A stretch of 8,703 nucleotides of DNA. Source: Thiobacillaceae bacterium (GTDB lineage: Bacteria; Pseudomonadota; Gammaproteobacteria; Burkholderiales; Thiobacillaceae). Positions 1-6,683 of this stretch are shown here, piece by piece. The stretch lies in contig JAAPAA010000372.1 of the NCBI GenBank assembly GCA_012274165.1, positions 1 to 8,703 of the forward strand, written 5' to 3'. Within the stretch, counting starts at the first letter, position 1, and the number at the start of each line of letters is the position of its first letter. The notes under the pieces are model-generated. The model saw only the letters and a program-made list of their open reading frames with translations. It made no database searches and was not told the origin of the DNA. The position numbers were made by a program, and so were the translations under genes.

Positions 1-134
1 CGCTTCTGTTGGTTGGCGCTTTTTCTTATTATGTTTTTTAAATGCTAGCAACAACACACGGTTTTTAACAGCTTTATTCCGGCCGGATGACAAGTACCGA
101 ACAACTGTATCCAATTTCCAACACCACTAACGCC

Positions 135-140
135 TATAAT
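135..140 (+). promoter_or_regulatory. Predicted sigma-70 -10 box of the mrcA promoter
   Basis: A perfect TATAAT lies here. A start site about 7 nt downstream (near 147) would give a leader of about 29 nt to the ATG at 176, but only about 11 nt to the TTG at 158. No good -35 hexamer sits at 16-18 bp spacing (112-117 reads CAATTT), so the promoter may be weak or activator-assisted. A 10-bp perfect palindrome, TCCGGCCGGA, lies at 78-87, about 48 bp upstream of the -10 box. It could be an operator or chance. The call rests on the -10 match and its position only. Confidence 0.45.
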
Positions 141-164
141 CGACGGAAACTTTAGGCTTGCACA

Positions 165-171
165 AAAGGGA
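165..171 (+). promoter_or_regulatory. Ribosome binding site deciding the mrcA start
   Basis: The purine stretch AAAGGGA ends 4 nt before the ATG at 176 and is the best Shine-Dalgarno-like sequence near the gene start. The alternative TTG at 158 has no comparable sequence in front of it (its upstream bases read AACTTTAGGC). This favours a 788-residue protein beginning MFFKWWHY over a 794-residue one. Confidence 0.5.
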
Positions 172-175
172 TCGG

Positions 176-2542
176 ATGTTTTTCAAATGGTGGCATTACG
201 CACTGGCACTCATCGTCAGTTTAGGTGTGGTCGGTACAGCGCTGGCGGGGCTGGCTGCCGCATTGATTTACCCCAACCTCCCGCCTCTCGAGGCTTTAAC
301 CGACTACAAACCCAAACTGCCGTTGCGGGTGTACACGGCTGATGGCGCCCTGATCGGCGAATTCGGTGAGGAACGTCGCGCCTTCATTGCGATTGACAAG
401 GTTCCGACCTACATGAAGCAGGCCATCATTGCTGCTGAAGACGAGCGTTTTTATACCCACGGCGGGGTAGACACGCTGGGCATTTTGCGCGCAGCAGGAT
501 CAAACCTGCTGTCTGGCGGCGCCAAGGAAGGCGCATCGACCATCACCATGCAGGTGGCGCGCAATTTCTTTTTGTCGAATGAAAAGACCTTCACCCGCAA
601 GCTGTCAGAAGTCATGCTGGCCATGAAGATCGAACACAGTCTGTCCAAGGACAAGATCCTCGAGCTGTACATCAACCAGATTTACCTGGGGCAGCGTGCT
701 TACGGCTTTGAAGCCGCAGCCCGTACTTACTTCGGTAAACCGATACACGATCTGTCGCTGCCTGAGTTCGCCATGCTGGCAGGACTACCGAAAGCGCCGT
801 CACGCTATAACCCGGTGGTTAATTTCCCGCGTGCCAAAACGCGTCAGGAATATGTGCTCAAGCGCATGCTCGCACTCAAATTCATCGATCAGCCGACCTG
901 GCAGGCCGCCGTCAAGCAAAAACTGGTGATCCGCCAGGGACGTCAACACGTCAACGTGGATGCCGATTTTGCTGCCGAAATGGTGCGCCAGGCCTTGTTT
1001 GAAAAATACGGTGAATCCATTTACAGCTCGGGCTACAAGGCCGTCACCACGCTGCGAAGCAGCCAACAGGCCGCTGCCAACCGGGCGGTCTTGCAGGGCA
1101 TCATCGATTACGACCAGCGTCATGGCTATCGCGGCCCGGAAAAACAGATCCAGCTAACCGGCGACCAGGCAACGCGCGCCAAAGCGATTTCCGATGCGCT
1201 GGAAGACCTGGATCCGGTGAGCGACATGCGGCCGGCCGTGATCGTGAGCGCCACTCCCCAATTGATCCGCGCACAGCTGCATGACGGCAGCGTGGTCGAC
1301 ATCACCGGAAATTCCCTGAAATGGGTCGCCAATTGGATCGCTGGCAAAAAGGGCCGGCAGCTGGCAGCCGGTGCCGTGATTCGGGTGCAAGCCGTGGGCA
1401 CGCAATGGCGACTGGTGCAACTCCCCGAAGTGGAAGCCGCACTGGTTGCGCTGAACCCGAACGACGGTGCCATCACCGCGCTGGTCGGGGGCTTTGATTT
1501 CGACCGCAACAAATTCAACCGCGTCACACAAGCCTGGCGGCAGCCCGGCTCGAGCTTCAAGCCCTTTATTTATTCGGCCGCGCTGGAAAAAGGCTATACC
1601 CCGGCGACCATGATCGACAACATGCCGCTTACGCTGGCCGCCGAAGAAGCGGGGGGCACCGCCTGGGAACCGAAGAACTACGACGGTAGCACCAGCGGTC
1701 CGGTAAGGATGCGCACCGCGCTGACCAAATCGCTCAATCTGGTGTCGGTGAGGATTCTGCAAGGGATCGGACCACGTTACGCACGCGACTATATCCGCCG
1801 CTTTGGCTTTGATCCGGCACGTCATCCGCCTTACCTCACCATGGCGCTAGGTGCGGGCAGTGTCACGCCCCTGCAACTCGCTGCGGCTTATGGCGTGTTC
1901 GCCAACGGCGGCTTCAGCGTCAAGCCCTACCTGATCGACAAGGTGACCGACAAGGACGGCCGGCTGCTGATGCAAGCCAGTCCGCAGCGGGTGGGGAGCA
2001 ACGCGCCGCGCATGATCGATCCGCGCAACGCCTGGTTGATGACCAACATGATGCAGGACGTGGTGCGTTCTGGCACCGCCGCGCGCGCCGGCCAACTGGG
2101 GCGTAGCGATCTGGCCGGCAAAACCGGCACCACCAACGACGCACGCGATACCTGGTTCGCCGGTTACACCCCCGATCTGGTGGCGATTTCCTGGATGGGC
2201 TACGATCAGCCGCGCTCGCTCGGGCACGGGGAAACCGGCGCGCAATCCGCCCTGCCAATCTGGATAGGCTTCATGGGAACCGCGCTCAAAGGCGTGCCCC
2301 AAAAAACCTGGGCCATGCCGGCCGGGATTGTCACCGTCCGAATCGACCCGGACACGGGTGCACGTTTCTCAGCCGGAATACTTGATGAATTGACGGGACT
2401 ATTCACAGGCGACCAGCCGACCGGAATGGAGGAACACTTTTATCAAGAATTCCTGCCGCCCGAAGCGCCTGCCGTTGGTCCTACTGCCCCCCCCGGCACC
2501 CCGACCCATCCTGAGGCAGATGAGCCCGGAACATTTCCATGA
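176..2542 (+). CDS. mrcA: Penicillin-binding protein 1A, bifunctional transglycosylase/transpeptidase
   Basis: Class A PBP (mrcA/ponA) that polymerises lipid II into glycan strands and cross-links the peptides on the periplasmic face of the inner membrane. Numbering is from ATG 176 (788 residues). A short cytoplasmic start is followed by one membrane anchor (about 7-33). The GT51 domain has EDERF with catalytic Glu88, then GASTITMQ, RKLSE and the ILELYINQIYLG block. An OB-like insertion covers roughly 305-420. The transpeptidase domain has SSFK with nucleophile Ser459 and Lys462, SLN at 519-521 and KTG at 649-651. The C-terminal tail is rich in proline and acidic residues. All catalytic motifs are intact and the length is normal for PBP1A. 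An in-frame TTG at 158 would add six residues, but the AAAGGGA before ATG 176 argues against it. The stop overlaps the next start (ATGA). In many betaproteobacteria ponA lies divergent from pilMNOPQ; nothing upstream is visible here to confirm that. Confidence 0.96.
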   Translation: MFFKWWHYALALIVSLGVVGTALAGLAAALIYPNLPPLEALTDYKPKLPLRVYTADGALIGEFGEERRAFIAIDKVPTYMKQAIIAAEDERFYTHGGVDTLGILRAAGSNLLSGGAKEGASTITMQVARNFFLSNEKTFTRKLSEVMLAMKIEHSLSKDKILELYINQIYLGQRAYGFEAAARTYFGKPIHDLSLPEFAMLAGLPKAPSRYNPVVNFPRAKTRQEYVLKRMLALKFIDQPTWQAAVKQKLVIRQGRQHVNVDADFAAEMVRQALFEKYGESIYSSGYKAVTTLRSSQQAAANRAVLQGIIDYDQRHGYRGPEKQIQLTGDQATRAKAISDALEDLDPVSDMRPAVIVSATPQLIRAQLHDGSVVDITGNSLKWVANWIAGKKGRQLAAGAVIRVQAVGTQWRLVQLPEVEAALVALNPNDGAITALVGGFDFDRNKFNRVTQAWRQPGSSFKPFIYSAALEKGYTPATMIDNMPLTLAAEEAGGTAWEPKNYDGSTSGPVRMRTALTKSLNLVSVRILQGIGPRYARDYIRRFGFDPARHPPYLTMALGAGSVTPLQLAAAYGVFANGGFSVKPYLIDKVTDKDGRLLMQASPQRVGSNAPRMIDPRNAWLMTNMMQDVVRSGTAARAGQLGRSDLAGKTGTTNDARDTWFAGYTPDLVAISWMGYDQPRSLGHGETGAQSALPIWIGFMGTALKGVPQKTWAMPAGIVTVRIDPDTGARFSAGILDELTGLFTGDQPTGMEEHFYQEFLPPEAPAVGPTAPPGTPTHPEADEPGTFP

Positions 2543-3114
2543 AAAATCAGGATATGCGACGCCACATTGCCCATGCTGCGGCACGCATCCTGGCGGAGGA
2601 TGGCGGCCTCGATTACGGCAGCGCCAAGCGCAAGGCGGCGCGCCAGCTGGGGGCACCCGATAGCGGCAGTCTGCCCGACAACCAGCAAATCGAAGACGCC
2701 CTGCGCAGCTACCAGGCCCTCTTCCAGGCAGACGAAACCCGGTCAACTCTGACCTTGCTGCGGCAAACCGCAATGGAATACATGGAACAGCTGGCGGCGT
2801 TCGACCCCCATCTGACCGGCTCGGTGCTCAATGGCACGGCAGGACCGCATGCCGACATCAACCTGCAGCTATTTACCGACGACCAAAAAGACCTTGAGTT
2901 CCTGTTGATGCAGCTCCCCGCCCCTTATCAAGCCGGCGAACACCGTTCTATCGACAGCACAGGGCACGCCCATCCGCGCTTTCTCATTATCGACCCGCGC
3001 GCACAGGTTGATCTCGTCGTTTACCCTGCTGCAGAATTACGCAAGATGAAACGCTTGCAGGCAGACGGCAGCCCCCGCCGTCTGCGCTTACCCCAGGTGC
3101 GGGCGCTCACATGA
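2539..3114 (+). CDS. Conserved hypothetical protein with degenerate nucleotidyltransferase-like signature
   Basis: I do not recognise a named family for this 191-residue soluble protein; it has no signal peptide or membrane segment. The first 60 residues are charged and helical (ARILAEDGGLDYGSAKRKAA). Residues 94-109 read GSVLNGTAGPHADINL, close to the GS-x(n)-DxD signature of the minimal nucleotidyltransferase fold, but the second Asp is Asn108. A later strand, VDLVVYP with Asp158, could supply the third carboxylate. This resemblance is my reading of motifs and not a database result. If it holds, the protein is either a divergent nucleotidyltransferase or one that has lost catalysis. The start codon overlaps the mrcA stop as ATGA, so the two are probably translationally coupled and cotranscribed. 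The codon pattern matches the neighbours. The gene is likely real; the function is unknown. Confidence 0.85.
   Translation: MKNQDMRRHIAHAAARILAEDGGLDYGSAKRKAARQLGAPDSGSLPDNQQIEDALRSYQALFQADETRSTLTLLRQTAMEYMEQLAAFDPHLTGSVLNGTAGPHADINLQLFTDDQKDLEFLLMQLPAPYQAGEHRSIDSTGHAHPRFLIIDPRAQVDLVVYPAAELRKMKRLQADGSPRRLRLPQVRALT
3061..3085. repeat. 9-bp perfect inverted repeat, candidate upstream activator site
   Basis: GCAGACGGC (3061-3069) and its exact reverse complement GCCGTCTGC (3077-3085) flank a 7-nt spacer, inside the 3' end of the hypothetical gene. The centre lies about 84 bp upstream of the start site predicted for the sigma-54 promoter at 3130-3146. That is within the range usual for enhancer sites of NtrC-type activators. 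Dyad symmetry suits a Fis-type HTH dimer such as PrsR, but I do not know the PrsR site, and the repeat could be an RNA hairpin or coincidence in GC-rich coding DNA. Confidence 0.35.
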
Positions 3115-3191
3115 CCCAATACGCCCGTATTGGCATAGAAGCTGCTCACACGTACTACATCATGGTCATGCAATCGAGCGAATCCCCGTGA
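3111..3191 (+). CDS. Possible 26-codon small ORF bridging two genes
   Basis: An ATG at 3111 overlaps the stop of the preceding gene as ATGA, and the TGA at 3189-3191 overlaps the GTG start of the sugar transferase as GTGA. The frame in between is open. The peptide starts MTQYARIGIEAAH and ends MQSSESP; it has no signal peptide or known motif. The 4-nt overlaps at both ends are what translational coupling would produce, and the ORF could carry ribosomes across the junction to a GTG start that has only a weak Shine-Dalgarno sequence. Against it, the ORF overlaps the predicted sigma-54 promoter and an inverted repeat, its third-position GC is lower than its neighbours', and a frame this short can stay open by chance. 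Confidence 0.25.
   Translation: MTQYARIGIEAAHTYYIMVMQSSESP
3116..3133. repeat. 8-bp perfect inverted repeat overlapping the -24 promoter element
   Basis: CCAATACGCCCGTATTGG is two perfect 8-bp arms around a CC centre. As RNA it would form a 7-bp stem with a GCCC tetraloop. It begins 2 nt after the stop of the hypothetical gene. The right arm ends in the TTGG of the predicted sigma-54 -24 element. No U tract follows, so it is not a convincing intrinsic terminator. An operator that blocks or modulates sigma-54 binding, or a 3'-end-stabilising hairpin for the mrcA transcript, are both possible. Confidence 0.4.
3130..3146 (+). promoter_or_regulatory. Predicted sigma-54 (RpoN) -24/-12 promoter of the sugar transferase-prs cluster
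   Basis: TTGGCATAGAAGCTGCT matches the RpoN consensus TTGGCAC-N5-TTGCW. The essential GG (3132-3133) and GC (3144-3145) are exactly 10 nt apart, and TTGGCA and TGCT are conserved around them. The expected start is near 3157, about 31 nt before the GTG at 3188. The context supports it: PrsR, encoded in the same cluster, is a sigma-54-dependent activator. I found no equally good site before prsK, prsR or prsT. Confidence 0.65.
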
Positions 3192-4582
3192 TCCGATTTT
3201 TCCGGCACTACGTGCCCCTGAATTTATTGATGCTGCTCCTGATCGAGACGCTGATACTCGGTGGTGCCATCTATCTGGGCGTCAGTGCGCGCTTTCTCGA
3301 TCTGGGCGCGACCCCCGGCGAACTCGACCCTTTGCTCCCCAAAGCGCTGGCATTCACCGCCGTCATGCTGGGACTGATGACCGCCAGCGGACTGTACGCG
3401 GCCGAATGGCGGGGCGGTATCCGCGCGCTGCTGCACCGCCTTGGCCTGAGCTTCGGGCTGGGGCTGGTGACGATGAGCCTGCTGTTCTACCTGTTCCCCA
3501 TTCTGCTGGTCGGGCGCGGGGCGTTCCTGCTCTCGTTTGGCCTGGCGCTGTGCGGCATCCTGCTCAGCCGCGCGGTTTTCCTGCACTGGACACAGGTAGG
3601 TGCGCTCAAAACACGCACTCTGGTGATCGGCACCAGCAGCCGCGCGGCGCATATCGAGGCACTGCTGTCCAAGCGCGGCCACGCCAGCAACACCCAGGTG
3701 ATCGGGTATCTGCCCATGGGGGGCAGTCATCATTTCGTCGATCATGGCCGTATCCTCGACACCCAGGAAAGCCTGCTCGACCTGGCCACTCGCCTGCAAA
3801 TCAATGAAATCATCGTTGCCGTGCGTGACCGCCGGGGCGGCGGCATGCCCGTGCAGGACCTGCTCCAGTGCAAACTGCGTGGCATCCGCGTGCTGGAACT
3901 CTCGAGTTTTTTCGAGCGCGAAAACGGCCATTTGCAGCTCGACTCGATGAATGCCAGCTGGATGATTCTGGCCGAAGGCTTTCATCAGGGCATGGTGCGT
4001 GACACCGTCAAGCGCCTGTTCGATCTGCTGGTCAGCGCCGCCATGCTGGCCATCACGCTCCCCATCATGGCGCTTGCCGCCCTGCTGATCAAACTGGAAA
4101 GCCCGGGCCCCGTGCTGTACCGCCAGGAACGGGTCGGCCAGGGCTGCCGCAACTTCACCATTCTCAAATTCCGCAGCATGTGCATAGACGCCGAAAAAGA
4201 TGGCAAGCCACGCTGGGCCGGCCAAAACGACAGCCGCGTCACGCTCACCGGCCGCTTCATCCGGCGCACCCGCATCGACGAACTGCCGCAGATTTTCAAC
4301 GTGTTTTTCGGCGACATGAGTTTCGTCGGTCCACGCCCGGAACGCCCCTATTTCGTGCAGGACCTGACCCAGAAAATCCCCTATTACGGCGTCCGTCACA
4401 CGGTGAAACCCGGCATCACGGGCTGGGCGCAAGTGCGTTACCCCTACGGCGCGACCGATGAAGACGCCATGCACAAGCTGCAATACGACCTGTATTACGT
4501 CAAGAATCACAGCCTGTTCCTCGACTTCATGATCCTGTTCCAGACCGCGCAAGTCGTGTTGTGGGGCAAAGGCGTACGCTGA
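3188..4582 (+). CDS. XrtA/PEP-CTERM system polyprenyl-phosphate sugar-1-phosphate transferase (EpsB_2/TIGR03013 type)
   Basis: Inner-membrane initiating transferase that should move a sugar-1-phosphate from a UDP-sugar to undecaprenyl phosphate, the first step of repeat-unit synthesis for the exopolysaccharide. It has 464 residues. Four membrane helices lie in about 10-135. A Rossmann-like soluble region follows (about 140-265; TLVIGTSSRAAHIEALL and a segment ending EIIVAV). KRLFD at 275-279 leads into the re-entrant hydrophobic segment of the bacterial sugar transferase domain. SPGPVLYRQERVG, LKFRSM, RIDELPQ (Asp364-Glu365, the expected catalytic pair), GPRPE (381-385) and KPGITGWAQV are all present. 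The overall form is that of the PEP-CTERM-associated branch, which fits its position directly upstream of prsK. The start is GTG; GAGCG at 3176-3180 is a modest Shine-Dalgarno, and no better in-frame start lies upstream. The sugar specificity cannot be read from the sequence. Confidence 0.92.
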   Translation: MIRFFRHYVPLNLLMLLLIETLILGGAIYLGVSARFLDLGATPGELDPLLPKALAFTAVMLGLMTASGLYAAEWRGGIRALLHRLGLSFGLGLVTMSLLFYLFPILLVGRGAFLLSFGLALCGILLSRAVFLHWTQVGALKTRTLVIGTSSRAAHIEALLSKRGHASNTQVIGYLPMGGSHHFVDHGRILDTQESLLDLATRLQINEIIVAVRDRRGGGMPVQDLLQCKLRGIRVLELSSFFERENGHLQLDSMNASWMILAEGFHQGMVRDTVKRLFDLLVSAAMLAITLPIMALAALLIKLESPGPVLYRQERVGQGCRNFTILKFRSMCIDAEKDGKPRWAGQNDSRVTLTGRFIRRTRIDELPQIFNVFFGDMSFVGPRPERPYFVQDLTQKIPYYGVRHTVKPGITGWAQVRYPYGATDEDAMHKLQYDLYYVKNHSLFLDFMILFQTAQVVLWGKGVR

Positions 4583-4604
4583 GCGTGCGTCACTGACTGC
4601 CCTC

Positions 4605-6683
4605 ATGACCGCCACCCTGCTTATTCTGGCCGCTGTCGGTTACGGGCTGGCTGCGCTGGCCTATCTGGGTTTGTCCGGACTCATCGTCGCCAGTTGGCGA
4701 CAGCGGCCACAAGGGCGCCTGCTGGTGCTCGCCACCGGGCTGAGCGCCCTCTGGGGCGCGCTTTCGATGCTCGCTATCCTGGGTTGGCTGCCGCCCCGGC
4801 TGGGTCTGACGGCCGAAGTTGCACGCAATGCGGCCTGGCTGGCTCTGCTGCTGTACATCCTGAAACTGCGCCTGCCGCAGGACGCCAGCCTGCCTGCCCC
4901 GCTGCGCCTCATCCGCATTCTGGGCGGTACGCTCGTTCTGGGCTTGCTGCTAATCAGTGCGGTGCCTGCGATCATGCCCTGGCAGGGGATGCAAACGCGA
5001 TGGCTCGACTATCTTGGGCTGGTGCTGCTCACGGTGATAGAGCTGGTGCTGGTCGAACAGGTCTATCGCAGCTCGCGCCCGGAAGACCGCTGGGCCATCA
5101 AGTTTCTCTGTCTCGGCCTTGGCGGGCTGTTTGTGTACGACTTTTACCTTTACGCCAACGGCGCCTTGTTCGGCGCAATCGACGCGCAGGTATGGGCGGC
5201 ACGCGGCTATGTCGCGGCCCTGATCACCCCGCTGATTGCCGTATCGGCCGCGCGCAACCCGCAATGGGCGGCGCCGGTCGGGCTGTCGCGCAGCATGGCG
5301 TTCCACACCGCCAGCCTGCTGGCGGCAGGGGTCTATTTACTGCTGATGGCAAGTGCGGGCTATTACCTTCGACTGTTCGGCGGCGAATGGGGCGACGTGG
5401 TGCAGACCGTCTTCATCTTCGCCGCTGCCATGCTGCTGGTGCTGTTGATGTTTTCCGGCACCCTGCGTGCGCGGCTGCGGGTGTTTTTGTCCAAGCACTT
5501 TTTCAGCTACCGCTACGACTACCGCGAAGAGTGGCTCAAATTCACCCGCACCCTCACCGAGGGGCGTCCCGGCGAACAACTGTGCGAGCGCGCAGTCGAA
5601 GCCCTGGCCAAGTTGCTCGAAAGCCCGGGCGGTGCACTCTGGATGCGTGAAAGCCGAAGCAGCTATCAGCGCGCCAGCCATTGGAACTGGGCCGACATCA
5701 ATGGCACCGAGCCCGCCGATTCCGCTTTCCTGCAATGGCTCACCCGCACCCAATGGGTCGTGGATCTGGACGAAATGAAAACCCGTCGCGACCTCTACGG
5801 CGAGCTCGACGCCCCGGCCTGGCTGCAGCAAACCCATGACGCCTGGCTGGTGATCCCGCTGTTGTTGCATGACGAACTGCTGGGGTTTGTCGTGCTGAAA
5901 CATTCACTGGGCAAGATCGGCTTCAACTGGGAAGTCAGCGACCTGCTCAAGGTGGCGGCACGTCAGGCGGCTGCCCACCTGGCCCAAATGCGCGCCTCCA
6001 ACCAGCTCATCGTGGCGCGCCAGTTCGAATCGTTCAACCGCACCACCACCTTTGTCATTCACGATCTGAAAAATCTCGTCGCCCAGCTCTCGCTGCTGCT
6101 GGCCAACGCCGAAAAACACAAGGCCAACCCCGAATTTCAGGCCGACATGCTGGACACCGTGGACAACGCCGTCACCCGCATGAACAAGGTACTCAAGCAA
6201 TTGCGGCGCGATGGCGACGAAACCCGCACCCAATCCGTCAGCCTGCTCGACATCCTGAATGAAGCCGGTGCCAGCAAACAGGCGTTCAAGCTGCGCCCCA
6301 CGCTGATGCTGCCGCCCGCTTCGCTGCGGGTACGCGCCGAGCCCGAGCGGCTGGCCCGCGCCATCGGCCACTTGTTGCAAAACGCACTGGAAGCCACCCC
6401 GCCGACCGGCGCCGTCACGCTGCGTGCATTCGAGGAATCCGGCCAGGCGATCATAGAAATCACCGACACCGGCAGCGGCATGGACGACGAATTCATCCGC
6501 ACCCGGCTGTTTCAGCCGTTTGACTCGACCAAGGGCGCGGGCATGGGCATCGGCGCCTACGAATGCCGCGAAACCCTGCGTGCACTCGACGGCAACATCG
6601 ATGTCAGCAGCACCCCAGGGCACGGCACCCGCTTTCGACTTAATCTGCCGCTGGACAATCACTCAGGAGGAGACGCCGCATGA
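4605..6683 (+). CDS. prsK: XrtA/PEP-CTERM system sensor histidine kinase PrsK
   Basis: Membrane histidine kinase, partner of PrsR, expected to control PEP-CTERM protein genes and exopolysaccharide functions. It has 692 residues. About nine hydrophobic segments occupy residues 4-285, with short loops and no large periplasmic domain, so the signal is probably sensed in or near the membrane. A GAF-like domain follows (about 320-465). The H-box is VIHDLKN with phospho-accepting His486, the N-box has Asn593 (LLQNALEA), the G1 box is DTGSGMD with Asp621, and a GMGIGAYE segment closes the ATPase domain. The length and the VIHDLKN box agree with the PrsK family. It begins 22 nt after the sugar transferase stop with little visible Shine-Dalgarno sequence, so expression probably depends on reading from the upstream gene. 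It overlaps prsR by ATGA. Confidence 0.93.
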   Translation: MTATLLILAAVGYGLAALAYLGLSGLIVASWRQRPQGRLLVLATGLSALWGALSMLAILGWLPPRLGLTAEVARNAAWLALLLYILKLRLPQDASLPAPLRLIRILGGTLVLGLLLISAVPAIMPWQGMQTRWLDYLGLVLLTVIELVLVEQVYRSSRPEDRWAIKFLCLGLGGLFVYDFYLYANGALFGAIDAQVWAARGYVAALITPLIAVSAARNPQWAAPVGLSRSMAFHTASLLAAGVYLLLMASAGYYLRLFGGEWGDVVQTVFIFAAAMLLVLLMFSGTLRARLRVFLSKHFFSYRYDYREEWLKFTRTLTEGRPGEQLCERAVEALAKLLESPGGALWMRESRSSYQRASHWNWADINGTEPADSAFLQWLTRTQWVVDLDEMKTRRDLYGELDAPAWLQQTHDAWLVIPLLLHDELLGFVVLKHSLGKIGFNWEVSDLLKVAARQAAAHLAQMRASNQLIVARQFESFNRTTTFVIHDLKNLVAQLSLLLANAEKHKANPEFQADMLDTVDNAVTRMNKVLKQLRRDGDETRTQSVSLLDILNEAGASKQAFKLRPTLMLPPASLRVRAEPERLARAIGHLLQNALEATPPTGAVTLRAFEESGQAIIEITDTGSGMDDEFIRTRLFQPFDSTKGAGMGIGAYECRETLRALDGNIDVSSTPGHGTRFRLNLPLDNHSGGDAA
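6665..6670 (+). promoter_or_regulatory. Strong Shine-Dalgarno for prsR inside the prsK end
   Basis: AGGAGG, a perfect anti-16S match, lies 9 nt before the prsR ATG at 6680, within the last codons of prsK. It confirms this start. It also suggests the regulator is translated more strongly than the kinase, whose own start has little Shine-Dalgarno sequence. Confidence 0.8.

Noticed and set aside
1..60. Divergent promoter for a gene to the left, such as pilM
   Set aside because: The A/T-rich stretch has only weak reverse-strand matches (TTGTTG and TAATAA at 17-bp spacing), and no leftward coding sequence is visible in the window.
158..175. TTG start for mrcA
   Set aside because: It has no good Shine-Dalgarno and would lie only about 11 nt from the start site implied by the -10 box. 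ATG 176 has AAAGGGA in front.
1154..1825. 223-codon minus-strand open frame inside mrcA, and similar ones at 5904-6662 and 7145-7876
   Set aside because: All lie opposite well-supported conserved domains (PBP transpeptidase, PrsK kinase core, PrsR AAA+), have no family motifs and no plausible ribosome binding or operon context.
3116..3133. Intrinsic terminator of the mrcA-hypothetical unit
   Set aside because: The stem is perfect but short and not GC-rich, and no run of T follows it. It is recorded as an inverted repeat only.
3224..4615. 463-codon open frame on the minus strand opposite the sugar transferase gene
   Set aside because: It is a near-complete mirror of a clear membrane sugar transferase. 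The translation is low-complexity, rich in Gln, Ala and His, without recognisable motifs, as expected from GC-rich codon bias read backwards.
4694..5650. 318-codon plus-strand open frame overlapping prsK
   Set aside because: It is out of frame with prsK, which has clear membrane segments and kinase motifs over the same DNA. The alternative is rich in Ala, Gly, Arg and Pro, as is typical of a shadow frame.
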